Source of the DNA: GWE2-40-63 sp050179685
GTDB lineage: Bacteria > Bacteroidota > Bacteroidia > Bacteroidales > SZUA-534
NCBI GenBank assembly: GCA_050179685.1
Contig: JBFXEW010000001.1
Span: forward strand, 310,001 to 374,000
DNA length: 64,000 bases
Direction of reading: 5' to 3'
Under the pieces are notes generated by a model that was given only the letters and a program-made list of their open reading frames with translations, made no database searches and was not told the DNA's origin. Below are positions 8,630 to 16,620 of this stretch, piece after piece. Position numbers and translations under genes: made by a program. Position 1 is the stretch's first letter, and each line of letters opens with the position of its first letter.

Positions 8630-9964
8630 TTGTATCAACTGCTAACCATAAAAGATTTTATTGTTGTCCCCGTATTACTGATGGTAGCTTACCTTTGGGG
8701 TAACCGGATAAAAAACCAAAGCCTGGCTCAAGCTCCCTATTACCGGTACTTTGCCTGGGGTCTTTGGGCAAAAATTGCCGCCGGAATGGCTTTTGCCGCT
8801 GTTTACCTTTTCTATTACGGAGGTGGCGATACCGTGTACTATTTTTTTGGCTCGGCCAGTACCGTTAAAATGGCTGCTAAGGATTTCTGGGCCTTTATCC
8901 GCTTACTTGCAGGGGATCACAGTGCCGAAATATACAGCCTCTTCGATCGCTCCACTGGTTGGCCTTTGTACTGGCGCGACACCAACTCCTACGCCGTAAG
9001 TCGTTTTAATGTACCGTTTTATTTGCTGGGTATGGGTTCCTACCTGGGGAATACCATTGTGATGAACCTCTTTTTATACCTGGGCATCTGGCGTTTTTTT
9101 CAGGTGCTGCTGGAACTTTATCCTCAACGGGAAAAAGCCCTGGCCCTGGCTCTCTTGTTTATTCCCAGTGTGGTATTCTGGAGTAGTGGCATCCTGAAAG
9201 ACGGCTGGACCCTGACCGCCATCCTCTTTATCTTTGTTTCCATCTACCGCTTGTTTATCAAACGACGTAAGTTTTGGCTTAACCTGTTTATCCTGTTGTT
9301 TTGGTCATATATCGCCTTTTCCATTCGTCCCTATATTTTTTATGTAAGCATTGGTTCCGGATTAATCTGGCTAACCTTTAGCGCCATCAAAGCCATTCAG
9401 AGCGTTTTTTTGCGCACCATTGCCCTTCCTTTTATGGTATTGCTGGCCTGGATTTCCGGCGCCCTGATAATTGCCCAAACAGGCGAATTGGCCGGCTCGC
9501 GCTATTCCAGTCTCGACGCCATGCTCGAAACTGCCTGGATTATCCAGGACGACCTGAAAAAAGATTATTACGGTGGCAACAGCTTCGATATTGGAACCTT
9601 TGAGCCCACCTTAAGCGGCGTACTGAGCAAAGCCCCCAAAGCCATTTTAGCCGGACTGTTCCGCCCTTATATCTGGGAAGGCGAAGGCCCTTTAATGCTG
9701 TTGTCGGGATTGGAAAACCTGGTTTTACTCCTGCTCTTTGCGTGGGTACTGTTAAAAACCGGCCCCTTTCGATTTTTTAGCCGGCTGTATCACGATCCGC
9801 TTATCCTTTCACTTTTTGTCTTTGCCCTAACCTTTGCCTTTTTCGTGGGGCTAACTACCGCCAATTTTGGTGCATTGGTGCGCTATGTGGTCCCCGGAAA
9901 ACTACTAATGGTACTGGTAGTGGTGCTGGCTTATGAGAAGGATAAAAAACAGCATACTTCTTGA
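8630..9964 (+). CDS. Polytopic inner-membrane protein, hypothetical
   Basis: 444 residues with about nine or ten strongly hydrophobic segments. A TTG at 8630 is the only start giving a complete first membrane helix (MYQLLTIKDFIVVPVLL). Notable features are a YYGGGDT motif after the second helix and a PSVVFWSSGILKDG loop that resembles the conserved loops of lipid-linked-sugar membrane enzymes such as EpsG/Wzy-like polymerases or GT-C transferases. Its position next to a polysaccharide cluster fits such a role, but the evidence is only topology and loose motif similarity. Confidence 0.5.
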   Translation: MYQLLTIKDFIVVPVLLMVAYLWGNRIKNQSLAQAPYYRYFAWGLWAKIAAGMAFAAVYLFYYGGGDTVYYFFGSASTVKMAAKDFWAFIRLLAGDHSAEIYSLFDRSTGWPLYWRDTNSYAVSRFNVPFYLLGMGSYLGNTIVMNLFLYLGIWRFFQVLLELYPQREKALALALLFIPSVVFWSSGILKDGWTLTAILFIFVSIYRLFIKRRKFWLNLFILLFWSYIAFSIRPYIFYVSIGSGLIWLTFSAIKAIQSVFLRTIALPFMVLLAWISGALIIAQTGELAGSRYSSLDAMLETAWIIQDDLKKDYYGGNSFDIGTFEPTLSGVLSKAPKAILAGLFRPYIWEGEGPLMLLSGLENLVLLLLFAWVLLKTGPFRFFSRLYHDPLILSLFVFALTFAFFVGLTTANFGALVRYVVPGKLLMVLVVVLAYEKDKKQHTS

Positions 9965-9989
9965 TTGCATTAATCGCACCCCAACAATT

Positions 9990-10065
9990 AACCATTAAGG
10001 AGTTAAGGACAATTAAGGGGCCCTCAGAAACCCGCTACTTAACTAAGCTTCATTTCTTAATGGTT
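9990..10065. repeat. Palindromic repeat family B, copy 1
   Basis: Starts AACCATTAAGGAGTTAAGG and ends CTTAATGGTT; the arms (about 28 bp each) are imperfect reverse complements, so the unit can fold into one long hairpin. It may also terminate transcription of the membrane-protein gene just upstream. Confidence 0.7.
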
Positions 10066-10075
10066 AAAAAAAAAC

Positions 10076-10151
10076 AACCATTAAGGAGATAAGGACAATT
10101 AAGATGGACTCAAATACCAGTCCCTTAACTTCTCTTCAATTCTTAATGGTT
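10076..10151. repeat. Palindromic repeat family B, copy 2
   Basis: Second AACCATTAAGG...CTTAATGGTT unit, 10 bp after copy 1 and in the same layout, with loop changes. It ends about 20 bp from the stop of the minus-strand GxxExxY gene. Confidence 0.7.
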
Positions 10152-10170
10152 CAAAGAATGAAAATAGTTT

Positions 10171-10593
10171 TCATAAAGCGGGAAGTTGTTTAAAGAATTC
10201 ATTAACATAGGGTTTCATCGATTTTGAAATGTTAACCACATTAAAATTGATTAATAAACCCTGGGGCTTTTGAAGCAACTTCATATAAGTCATTAATTGA
10301 GCTTCATGTATGGGCAGTATACTCTCTATGGCTTTTAATTCAACTATTACGGTGTCGTTAACCAATAAATCGAGTCGTAAATCGGCTTCAATCACAAGGT
10401 CGTCATACTTTACCGGCACTTTAAGCTGTTGCTGTACCTGATACCCATTTTTAATCAGCTCATATTTAAGGCATTTCTCATAAACGCTTTCCAGCAGGCC
10501 AGGCCCCAGCTCGCGGTGAACTTTAATGGCAAAGCCAACAATATCATACGATAATTGCGTTACTGCACTTTTTGTATGGTAGGCTTGCATCAT
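10171..10593 (-). CDS. GxxExxY family protein (copy 2)
   Basis: 140 residues, a clear paralogue of the protein at 7977-8369. It has VHRELGPGLLESVYEKC (the GxxExxY motif), LRLDLLV, VIVELKAIE, EAQLMTYMKL and LLINFNV in the same order. Two Met codons begin the frame (MMQAYH). Family B palindromes lie on both sides (10076-10151 and 10648-10723), just as family A repeats bracket the first copy. Presumed PD-(D/E)xK-type nuclease fold; function unknown. Confidence 0.75.
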   Translation of the reverse strand: MMQAYHTKSAVTQLSYDIVGFAIKVHRELGPGLLESVYEKCLKYELIKNGYQVQQQLKVPVKYDDLVIEADLRLDLLVNDTVIVELKAIESILPIHEAQLMTYMKLLQKPQGLLINFNVVNISKSMKPYVNEFFKQLPAL

Positions 10594-10647
10594 TCTTTGA
10601 TTTTAAAGAGAATAAAATTAAACAAACTTAAAATCCAATGCAAAAAA

Positions 10648-10723
10648 AACCATTAAGGAGTTAAGAGCAATTAAGATGAACTCAGACACCAGCTCTTTAA
10701 CTTCTCTTCAATTCTTAATGGTT
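10648..10723. repeat. Palindromic repeat family B, copy 3
   Basis: A 76 bp unit AACCATTAAGGAGTTAAGAG...CTTAATGGTT with the same hairpin arms as copies 1 and 2. It lies upstream of the second GxxExxY gene. Confidence 0.7.
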
Positions 10724-10810
10724 CAGAAAACCAAGCTCAGCATAATTCACTTACCCAACCAACGGTTGTTTGCTGGAAGCCGGGAGACTATCTGGAGTTA
10801 TAAAAAACCC

Positions 10811-11021
10811 TTGCCACAAAAACACTAAAACACAAAGAAAACCACTAAGGTTTCCGCGCATTAATGACAAAATAAGTTACACCAAAACACAAAAAAAGAA
10901 TTGAATTGCTTTATGCATCTTAAAGGCTTTGTGTATTTGTGGCAAAAAAACCGGCCCGGCTTATCGTGTTGCTAAATGATTCAATTTTAAACAACCATTA
11001 AGGAGTTAAGGGAAATTAAGT
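10811..11021. repeat. Left direct repeat (family C plus half of family B) beside the toxin-antitoxin pair
   Basis: 10811-10945 is a family C unit: TTGCCACAAAAACACTAAAACAC at one end and CTTTGTGTATTTGTGGCAA at the other, imperfect reverse complements. It is followed by a linking sequence and AACCATTAAGGAGTTAAGGG (half of a family B unit, from 10993). The same order, including the linker, recurs at 11979-12236, about 1.17 kb away on the other side of the AbiEii/DUF6922 genes. Confidence 0.6.
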
Positions 11022-11052
11022 GCGGCTCATCTGGGTGCTTTAGTAAAATTTT

Positions 11053-11658
11053 TCAAATATGTGGAAGTATCTTTTTTTGTAAATCTGTTTTAATCTCATC
11101 CCAGGTAATTTTTTCCTTCATGATAGGCATTGGTTCTGGTTCGGCATCTTCAAAATGTATCAGACTCTTTTTAACCAGAAATAAATTACCATCATCAAAT
11201 TTCTCAAAATAAAATCTGAATAAATCGTTTAGGGAAAAGTATTTTAGCAGATAATATAGGTCAATAAAATCTTTCTTGGTACCACGTCCGGTAATGGCAT
11301 TCAATTTCATCGCCCCAATATCTTTTAATGAGGCCAATCGACAATTCTCTTCTTCGATTAATTCTGAAACCCATGGATATCTGTAATTTACTATATCTAC
11401 TCTTATATTGTCGATAGACAGTACATTTATGTTTTTTGATTTTTTTAGCACCTCAACACGACCGGTTAATTCAATGTTTTTTTCTTGCTCCTCAAAATCT
11501 ATCTTACCAAACAAATCAATATCAACAGATTCTCTATGCCCTATCTGTAATGCAAGCGCAGTGCCACCAACTAATCTTAGGTCAGAAAACACATCCATTT
11601 GCATTAATTGAGCTAATATCCGTAATAGCTCGGGTTTGACTGCTGATTTGTATAACAT
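11053..11658 (-). CDS. AbiEii-type nucleotidyltransferase toxin
   Basis: 201 residues. LVGGTALALQ (29-38) and HRESVDIDLF (41-50) form the GG...S-x-D-x-D motif of the DNA polymerase-beta-like nucleotidyltransferase fold in AbiEii/AbiGii toxins. A later MKLNAITGRGTKKDFIDLYYLL block is the usual family signature. The family is known for abortive infection and type IV toxin-antitoxin behaviour. The start overlaps the end of the upstream partner gene by 46 bp, suggesting translational coupling. Shorter than classical AbiEii (about 300 residues), as is usual for the Bacteroidota subgroup. Confidence 0.75.
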   Translation of the reverse strand: MLYKSAVKPELLRILAQLMQMDVFSDLRLVGGTALALQIGHRESVDIDLFGKIDFEEQEKNIELTGRVEVLKKSKNINVLSIDNIRVDIVNYRYPWVSELIEEENCRLASLKDIGAMKLNAITGRGTKKDFIDLYYLLKYFSLNDLFRFYFEKFDDGNLFLVKKSLIHFEDAEPEPMPIMKEKITWDEIKTDLQKKILPHI

Positions 11659-11921
11659 CGAAATGATTCTTTTGGTACATTGGTAAGTAGAGATATAAAA
11701 CTAACTACTTTTGGATCCATTGAGCGGGCCGAAATAATAGCCTCTTTAATTTCATCCATAGAAAAACGGGATTTAAGCAAGTTCCAATCATTTAGTTTCC
11801 CGTATTCCATTACTCTGCGAATAACGAATATTTTATGCTTCTCAAAATCCAGGGTTGCCACATCTACATCCCAAAACAGGTGCGGTGAAAAGTCTTTGGG
11901 CGATATGTTCTTGTCGTTCAT
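11613..11921 (-). CDS. DUF6922-like protein, putative antitoxin of the AbiEii pair
   Basis: 102 residues. The opening SPHLFWDVDVATLDFEKHK and RVMEYGKLNDW are typical of DUF6922-type proteins, which usually precede an AbiEii-like nucleotidyltransferase. It overlaps that toxin gene by 46 bp in another frame. Small size, first position and tight coupling fit an antitoxin role, but that is inference; no DNA-binding helix-turn-helix is obvious. The pair sits between the direct repeats at 10811-11021 and 11979-12236. Confidence 0.65.
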   Translation of the reverse strand: MNDKNISPKDFSPHLFWDVDVATLDFEKHKIFVIRRVMEYGKLNDWNLLKSRFSMDEIKEAIISARSMDPKVVSFISLLTNVPKESFRCYTNQQSNPSYYGY

Positions 11922-11978
11922 GTTTCCGGGTAGTTTTATACAAAGTTAATGAAAATATTAGCGGGGTGAAAAGTAAAA

Positions 11979-12236
11979 TTGCCACAAAGACACTAAAACA
12001 CAAAGAAAAACACTAAGGTTCCCGCGCTTTCGTGGCAAAAAAAAAGAGTTACATCAAAGCACCAAAAAAATACGGCTTTGCTTTGTGGATCTTAGAGCCT
12101 TTGTGTATTTGTGGCAAAAAACTGGTCTGGCTTCTCGTGTAGCTTAATGGTTCAAATTTAAACAAACATTAAGGGATTAAGGGCTATTAAGCGCCTCAAA
12201 CAAATCATCTTAACTAAGCTTCATTTCTTAATGGTT
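11979..12236. repeat. Right direct repeat (family C plus family B) beside the toxin-antitoxin pair
   Basis: Family C unit at 11979-12117 (TTGCCACAAAGACACTAAAACAC ... TTTGTGTATTTGTGGCAA), linker, then a complete family B unit at about 12163-12236 ending CTTAATGGTT. The offset from the left copy is about 1168-1170 bp throughout, including the linker, so this is a true composite direct repeat, not two independent insertions. Confidence 0.6.
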
Positions 12237-12294
12237 CAAAACAAGTGTTTTTATAAGTTCCGCCAGTTTTTTTGTCTGGTTTCTTCTGGAGAAA

Positions 12295-13317
12295 CTAGCG
12301 GTGCAGTAAAAACCTCCAGGCTTGCCTGTTGAAAAAATAATTAACCTTACTGGCAGCTTGCATGGCGCAGGCAAGTTTATATAAAAACGAACCTCTTTTA
12401 AGTCCTTGCAGAATTATTGAAAGAAAAACATAGGCTTCAATAGTTTTAATTTCTTTCTTTTCGTTTTTTTCGGCTTTGGAAAGGTACTTACGTCCTAACT
12501 GCTTAAGAACCCATAGCGCCTCTTTTAAATCACCCGGACTTACCGTTTGGTCTGCTCGCAAACCTACTATTTTAGCCACCTTGCGTTCAACGGGCATTAT
12601 CCCCATTGCGCTGTGGTGCTCCTGAACCAGGGAAATAAAGTTTTCTATCTGAATAGACTCAAAAGTATGCGATACACTTTTTGAATTAATTCGGTTTTTT
12701 TGTAAAACATCGGGGATGTTTGATATGCGAACCGTTTTTCTGATTAAACGGGTCCACAGTTCAAAGTCTTCGCTGTGATGAGCTATTTCAATTGTTGCAT
12801 ATTTATTCTCTTGTAAAAACTGACTTCGGCAAAACACGGTTGGGTGACTGAGCGGAGTAATAAAAAATGAAGCAAAAGCACAAGCAACACCAGACAAACA
12901 AATAGGAATGCTGCTTTTTAGTTCCCTTCCTGCCTCTGTAATTCGCATAAAACCACTTGATATTATTGCTGTATGCTTATGGGTTTCCAAATATCTAAGC
13001 TGTTTTTCGATTCGCTGAGGCAGGGCGATATCATCTGCATCCATACGGGCAATGTATTCGCCGGTAGCAATATCAATACCTTTGTTAAGGGTTTTTATTA
13101 GCCTAATATTCTCTGCATTATGAATTACCCGAATGCGGGAATCTGATTTTGCATAGCGTTCCAACACTTCTCCGGTTTCATCGGTGGAACCATCGTTTAT
13201 GCATAGAATTTCAAGATTTGTATAGGTTTGGTTAATAATCGACTCTAAGGCCTCCGGCAAATAGGGCAGGGCATTGTAGCAAGGCATTAAAACGGTTACC
13301 AAAGGGGTATTAGACAT
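12295..13317 (-). CDS. Glycosyltransferase family 2
   Basis: 340 residues. The N-terminal GT-A domain has TVLMPCYNA (8-16), NDGSTD (41-46) and RMDADD (91-96), the nucleotide and metal-binding motifs of GT2 enzymes. The C-terminal part is helical and variable. It would transfer a sugar from a nucleotide-sugar donor to the growing surface glycan at the inner membrane. It is the most promoter-distal gene of the minus-strand polysaccharide cluster; the gene upstream ends 17 bp before its start. Donor and linkage cannot be read from sequence. Confidence 0.85.
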   Translation of the reverse strand: MSNTPLVTVLMPCYNALPYLPEALESIINQTYTNLEILCINDGSTDETGEVLERYAKSDSRIRVIHNAENIRLIKTLNKGIDIATGEYIARMDADDIALPQRIEKQLRYLETHKHTAIISSGFMRITEAGRELKSSIPICLSGVACAFASFFITPLSHPTVFCRSQFLQENKYATIEIAHHSEDFELWTRLIRKTVRISNIPDVLQKNRINSKSVSHTFESIQIENFISLVQEHHSAMGIMPVERKVAKIVGLRADQTVSPGDLKEALWVLKQLGRKYLSKAEKNEKKEIKTIEAYVFLSIILQGLKRGSFLYKLACAMQAASKVNYFFNRQAWRFLLHR

Positions 13318-13333
13318 AAATGTATTAAGCGGT

Positions 13334-13678
13334 TTATTTAGTTTTCAGGTATTTCTTTGATTTCATAAATTCTTCTAAATCGCTTGAAAGCCTTTCGGGA
13401 AAATTATCTTCTCCATCATCACCCGACAAAAACCAATCAACCCGATGGGCATAGATTTCTGCCTGGCGCAAAGCATTTACAGCCTCCCTCAGTTTTTCCT
13501 GCACAAGGGCTGTGTAGGTTGGGTAAAACCGATCCTCTGGATACTTCTCATAGTAATCTTCGGTCCCCCAAAGATCATCCTTTGGTTTTTTCTTTCCCTG
13601 ATTTTTTAACTCCTGCTCAATAGAATCAGCCATTCTACCAATCCGATATTGGTCGTATTCAAAAAATCCTCCACTCAT
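13334..13678 (-). CDS. Conserved hypothetical protein (MSGGxF family)
   Basis: 114 residues, soluble and acidic/basic mixed, with no signal peptide. It begins MSGGFFEYDQYRIGRMADSI, an opening I associate with a small conserved family in Bacteroidota and other bacteria that lacks known function. A long helix (VQEKLREAVNALRQAEIYAHRVDWFLSGDDG) follows. It is 17 bp upstream of the GT2 gene and probably co-transcribed, although it has no visible link to glycan synthesis. Confidence 0.5.
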   Translation of the reverse strand: MSGGFFEYDQYRIGRMADSIEQELKNQGKKKPKDDLWGTEDYYEKYPEDRFYPTYTALVQEKLREAVNALRQAEIYAHRVDWFLSGDDGEDNFPERLSSDLEEFMKSKKYLKTK

Positions 13679-13719
13679 AATGCGTCGTTTTATGTTATGG
13701 TATTGAAATAATTCACTGC

Positions 13720-14928
13720 TTAAAATGATTGTGTGGTTAAAAATGCCCTTAAATGCATATGTTTAATTCCTTTAATATCGCTAATTGTATAAGGATCCAT
13801 TGACACGACAATCTTTTTAAAGTTGTCGTTTATGCGGAGCAAATTACCGAATTCACGCTCTTTCACCTTTGCATCGGTAATTAGGTATGCAACCTGAATA
13901 TATAATAGTTCTCCCGACTTTTCAGCAATAAAATCAATCTCAAGGTCTTTTAGCACGCCAATGCTTACCGAATAGCCCAATTGTTTGAGGTGTGCAAAAA
14001 CCACATTTTCTAAAACATCGGGTACCGAAAAATGTGATAATCCCAACAAGCCATTTCGTAAGCCCCAATCCTCGAAATAGTATTTGTGATTAATTTCAAA
14101 TACCTTTTTACTATTTACATCAACGCGTTTTAATTTATGAAGTAAAAACGCGTTTTTAATGTTATCGAGGTAATTCAAAACCACTTTGGTTGAAATATCA
14201 ACTTTTTGTGATTTTAAGTATATACTAATTTTCTGAGCTGTAAATAAATTCCCCGTATTTGCAGCTAAATAGTGTATTAAACTATCGAAAAAAGCAACAT
14301 TCCTTATTTTATAGCGGTATATAATATCTTTATAAATAATAGTTGAAATGATGTTGCGCAAATAATCAAACACCACCTCATCGGTGTGTTGTAAATTGCG
14401 GATAAAGGGCAATCCACCCCATTTAAGGTAGTTTATTAACGCCTCTTCGGAATTGGCAACCCCATGAAACTCCAGGAATTCGAGGTATGAAAGGGTACTA
14501 ACTTCAATTTTCAGGTAGCGCCCGCTAAGCAAGGTGGCCAAATCGCCCGAAAGCAATTGCGCGTTACTACCTGAACAATAGATTTCGAGGTTATTTTGAT
14601 TCTGAAAATGCCTCAGGGCTTTTTCGAAGCGTTCAATCTCCTGAAGTTCGTCAATAAACACGAAATTTTCGATGCCTTCAATATAGTTCTTTTCAATATA
14701 TTGTATTAAAGTCTTATAATCAGTTATGGCATCAAAGTCATACAATTCTTTATCAATAAAAAGTATATTGGCATTAGGGTATCGCGTTTTTATAAATTCA
14801 GCAGTCATGCGTAACAAATACGACTTTCCCACTCGCCTTTGGCCTACAAACACTTTTATAAGATTAGTTCCAATAAAGGGTTTAATCTTATCAAGATAAG
14901 CCTGTCGAACAATTATTTCGTTACCCAT
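13720..14928 (-). CDS. AAA ATPase with DUF4143 domain (COG1373), copy 1
   Basis: 402 residues. Walker A is GQRRVGKSYL (29-38) and Walker B is FVFIDELQE (89-97); then a sensor-like GSNAQLLSG and LSYLEFLEF. The C-terminal half has the DUF4143 pattern, ending in a PD-(D/E)xK-like segment (LEIDFIAEK...LLYIQVAY). The family is widespread, often single-gene and accessory, with unknown role. A perfect 16 bp inverted repeat covers its start codon. It breaks the run of polysaccharide genes and has a 168 bp leader, so it is probably a separate insertion. A second family member lies at 18707-19948. Confidence 0.8.
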   Translation of the reverse strand: MGNEIIVRQAYLDKIKPFIGTNLIKVFVGQRRVGKSYLLRMTAEFIKTRYPNANILFIDKELYDFDAITDYKTLIQYIEKNYIEGIENFVFIDELQEIERFEKALRHFQNQNNLEIYCSGSNAQLLSGDLATLLSGRYLKIEVSTLSYLEFLEFHGVANSEEALINYLKWGGLPFIRNLQHTDEVVFDYLRNIISTIIYKDIIYRYKIRNVAFFDSLIHYLAANTGNLFTAQKISIYLKSQKVDISTKVVLNYLDNIKNAFLLHKLKRVDVNSKKVFEINHKYYFEDWGLRNGLLGLSHFSVPDVLENVVFAHLKQLGYSVSIGVLKDLEIDFIAEKSGELLYIQVAYLITDAKVKEREFGNLLRINDNFKKIVVSMDPYTISDIKGIKHMHLRAFLTTQSF

Positions 14929-14974
14929 AAGTAAATGTTTTATACAAAGCTATGAATAATTTACTTATGGGTAA
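14921..14974. promoter_or_regulatory. 16 bp perfect inverted repeat over the start codon of the DUF4143 gene
   Basis: TTACCCATAAGTAAAT (14921-14936) and ATTTACTTATGGGTAA (14959-14974) are exact reverse complements separated by 22 bp. The left arm contains the start codon of the minus-strand ATPase (14926-14928). In RNA this would bury the start codon in a hairpin; in DNA it could be an autoregulatory operator. Confidence 0.6.
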
Positions 14975-15096
14975 TACTATTTTGGGGTAATTTTGATGGA
15001 AATTCTCCAAGAGCTTTCCTTAGCCATGTTGCTTTATAATGTAAGAAAAATCAGTAAACACTGGTTATTTGCTTTATAATGCAAATATTCGAATGA

Positions 15097-16038
15097 TTAT
15101 ACTTTAATCACCTGCTTCACCCAATGTTTTAGCAAATTATTAGTAGGGTACAAAAATAGAGCTATTATCAAATAAAACGGATTGCCGCTGGCTTTAAACT
15201 TGTGAAAGTAAAAATTACCCCAGGCTTTAATCTTATCCCGCCCTTTTAACAAGGCATACCTACCTTTCTGTAAGTCGGGATGCAAATCCGGGATGGAAAC
15301 ATCAAATCCATTAAAATAAAAGGCTGACAGGGTAGTTAAGGGAAAATAACTTTGTTTGGCATCAATCATGGCTTGCTCTTCGGGAATTAATTCGTTTTCG
15401 TTTTGATCAATATTAAGACTTGTCACGTGAGGCGGATTGTTTAATATTAAATGTTTTCTTAAAGACTCTGTTACAATAAATGGTGCCGGTATTAGCTTAA
15501 GATGAAAAAAACGCAGACTATGTTCTGTGTGACCAAATCGCCTATATTTCGCAAATAAAGTGTGCCAACCACCCACCATCTCTAGTCCAGCCTTTGTGAA
15601 AAAATTAAAATATGCTCCAGCAGATGTCGCCTTTGTAATAATCTCATTTTTTATTTTTTTTTTATCAACAACTCTTTTCTGAATAATTGTAGCACAGGTT
15701 AAATGCGGAAGCTTCTCGGATAAAGAAATATTGATGTGACTATCAAATATAATTGTGTTAATAATTTCAACATCATCTTCAATAAAAAAATAGTAATTAT
15801 AATCTGGAAACCTCTTTAAAACTCTATTTTTTGATAAGCCTACCCCTTCGCGTGCCTTAGAATACAATAAAGGAATATTAAATTTTTGACAAAATTCAAG
15901 GTACTCTTTTTCAGTTCCATCCAGAGCCAGTAAAAAATCATAACTTGAATTTGAATTTACAAATCTAAGAAAAGGAATAATGTTCTTTTTTACTTCATTT
16001 ATTCTCCGGCATGTAGTAATACAAACTAAAGCTTTCAT
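15097..16038 (-). CDS. GT-A fold glycosyltransferase (paralogue A)
   Basis: 313 residues. The opening ALVCITTCRR leads into a GT-A-like domain with LLALDGTEKEY, GVGLSKNR and YYFFIEDDVE; the EDD is probably the metal-binding motif. A second protein at 22892-23929 matches it almost block for block (LLALDG, EGVGLSKNRV, NYYFFIEDD, FFTKAGL...GGWHT, FAK...RxGHTEH, NGFD). The two are ancient paralogues in one cluster. The end lies 3 bp before the next start. Substrate unknown. Confidence 0.75.
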   Translation of the reverse strand: MKALVCITTCRRINEVKKNIIPFLRFVNSNSSYDFLLALDGTEKEYLEFCQKFNIPLLYSKAREGVGLSKNRVLKRFPDYNYYFFIEDDVEIINTIIFDSHINISLSEKLPHLTCATIIQKRVVDKKKIKNEIITKATSAGAYFNFFTKAGLEMVGGWHTLFAKYRRFGHTEHSLRFFHLKLIPAPFIVTESLRKHLILNNPPHVTSLNIDQNENELIPEEQAMIDAKQSYFPLTTLSAFYFNGFDVSIPDLHPDLQKGRYALLKGRDKIKAWGNFYFHKFKASGNPFYLIIALFLYPTNNLLKHWVKQVIKV

Positions 16039-16041
16039 TAA

Positions 16042-16620
16042 CTATATGCGATATTTAATTAATTTGGCAGGAACTCCTCCGTAGACTGCATTTGCCTCAA
16101 CATTCCTATTAACCACTGATCCCGCTGCAATTATAGAACCCTGCTCAATTGTAACTCCATCTAAGACACTAACTCCATGGCCAATCCACACATTATCCTT
16201 AATTGTTATACCCTGATTATTCGTCCCTTGGAGTTTAATTGGAACATCTGTTCGATCAAAATTATGGTTGTTACTCACAATCATACAATGTCCAGCTACA
16301 ATTACATTATTGCCAATATTTACATTTCCATTGCCATAAATCATAGTATAGGGATTAAAATTACAATTATCTCCTATTTTAATGGTGCCTCCATAAGTAA
16401 ATGTAACCACCCCATCAAAAAATTGGCAATTATCTCCAATGATAATTTTTCCTCCATATCTATTGCTTATTTTTGAACTCTGATGTAAATAAACATTCTT
16501 TCCAATTTTTATATCAGGATTATATGCAATTAAAGAATAGTTATACAATCGTCCTAGAATTTCGAACGGTTTAAAAATGATTAATAAATAAACCAAAATT
16601 CTTTTCAAAATATTCTTCAT
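16042..16620 (-). CDS. Hexapeptide-repeat (left-handed beta-helix) acyltransferase
   Basis: 192 residues dominated by hexapeptide repeats (IGKNVYL, IGDNCQF, IGDNCNF, IGNNVIV), then VSNNHNFDR and the terminal IKDNVWIGHGVSVLDGVTI and GGVPAKLIKYRI signature of WbbJ/maltose O-acetyltransferase-like enzymes. It probably O-acetylates a sugar of the surface polysaccharide using acetyl-CoA. Its start overlaps the end of the GT14 gene by 4 bp, so the two are translationally coupled. Specific sugar not determinable. Confidence 0.8.
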   Translation of the reverse strand: MKNILKRILVYLLIIFKPFEILGRLYNYSLIAYNPDIKIGKNVYLHQSSKISNRYGGKIIIGDNCQFFDGVVTFTYGGTIKIGDNCNFNPYTMIYGNGNVNIGNNVIVAGHCMIVSNNHNFDRTDVPIKLQGTNNQGITIKDNVWIGHGVSVLDGVTIEQGSIIAAGSVVNRNVEANAVYGGVPAKLIKYRI

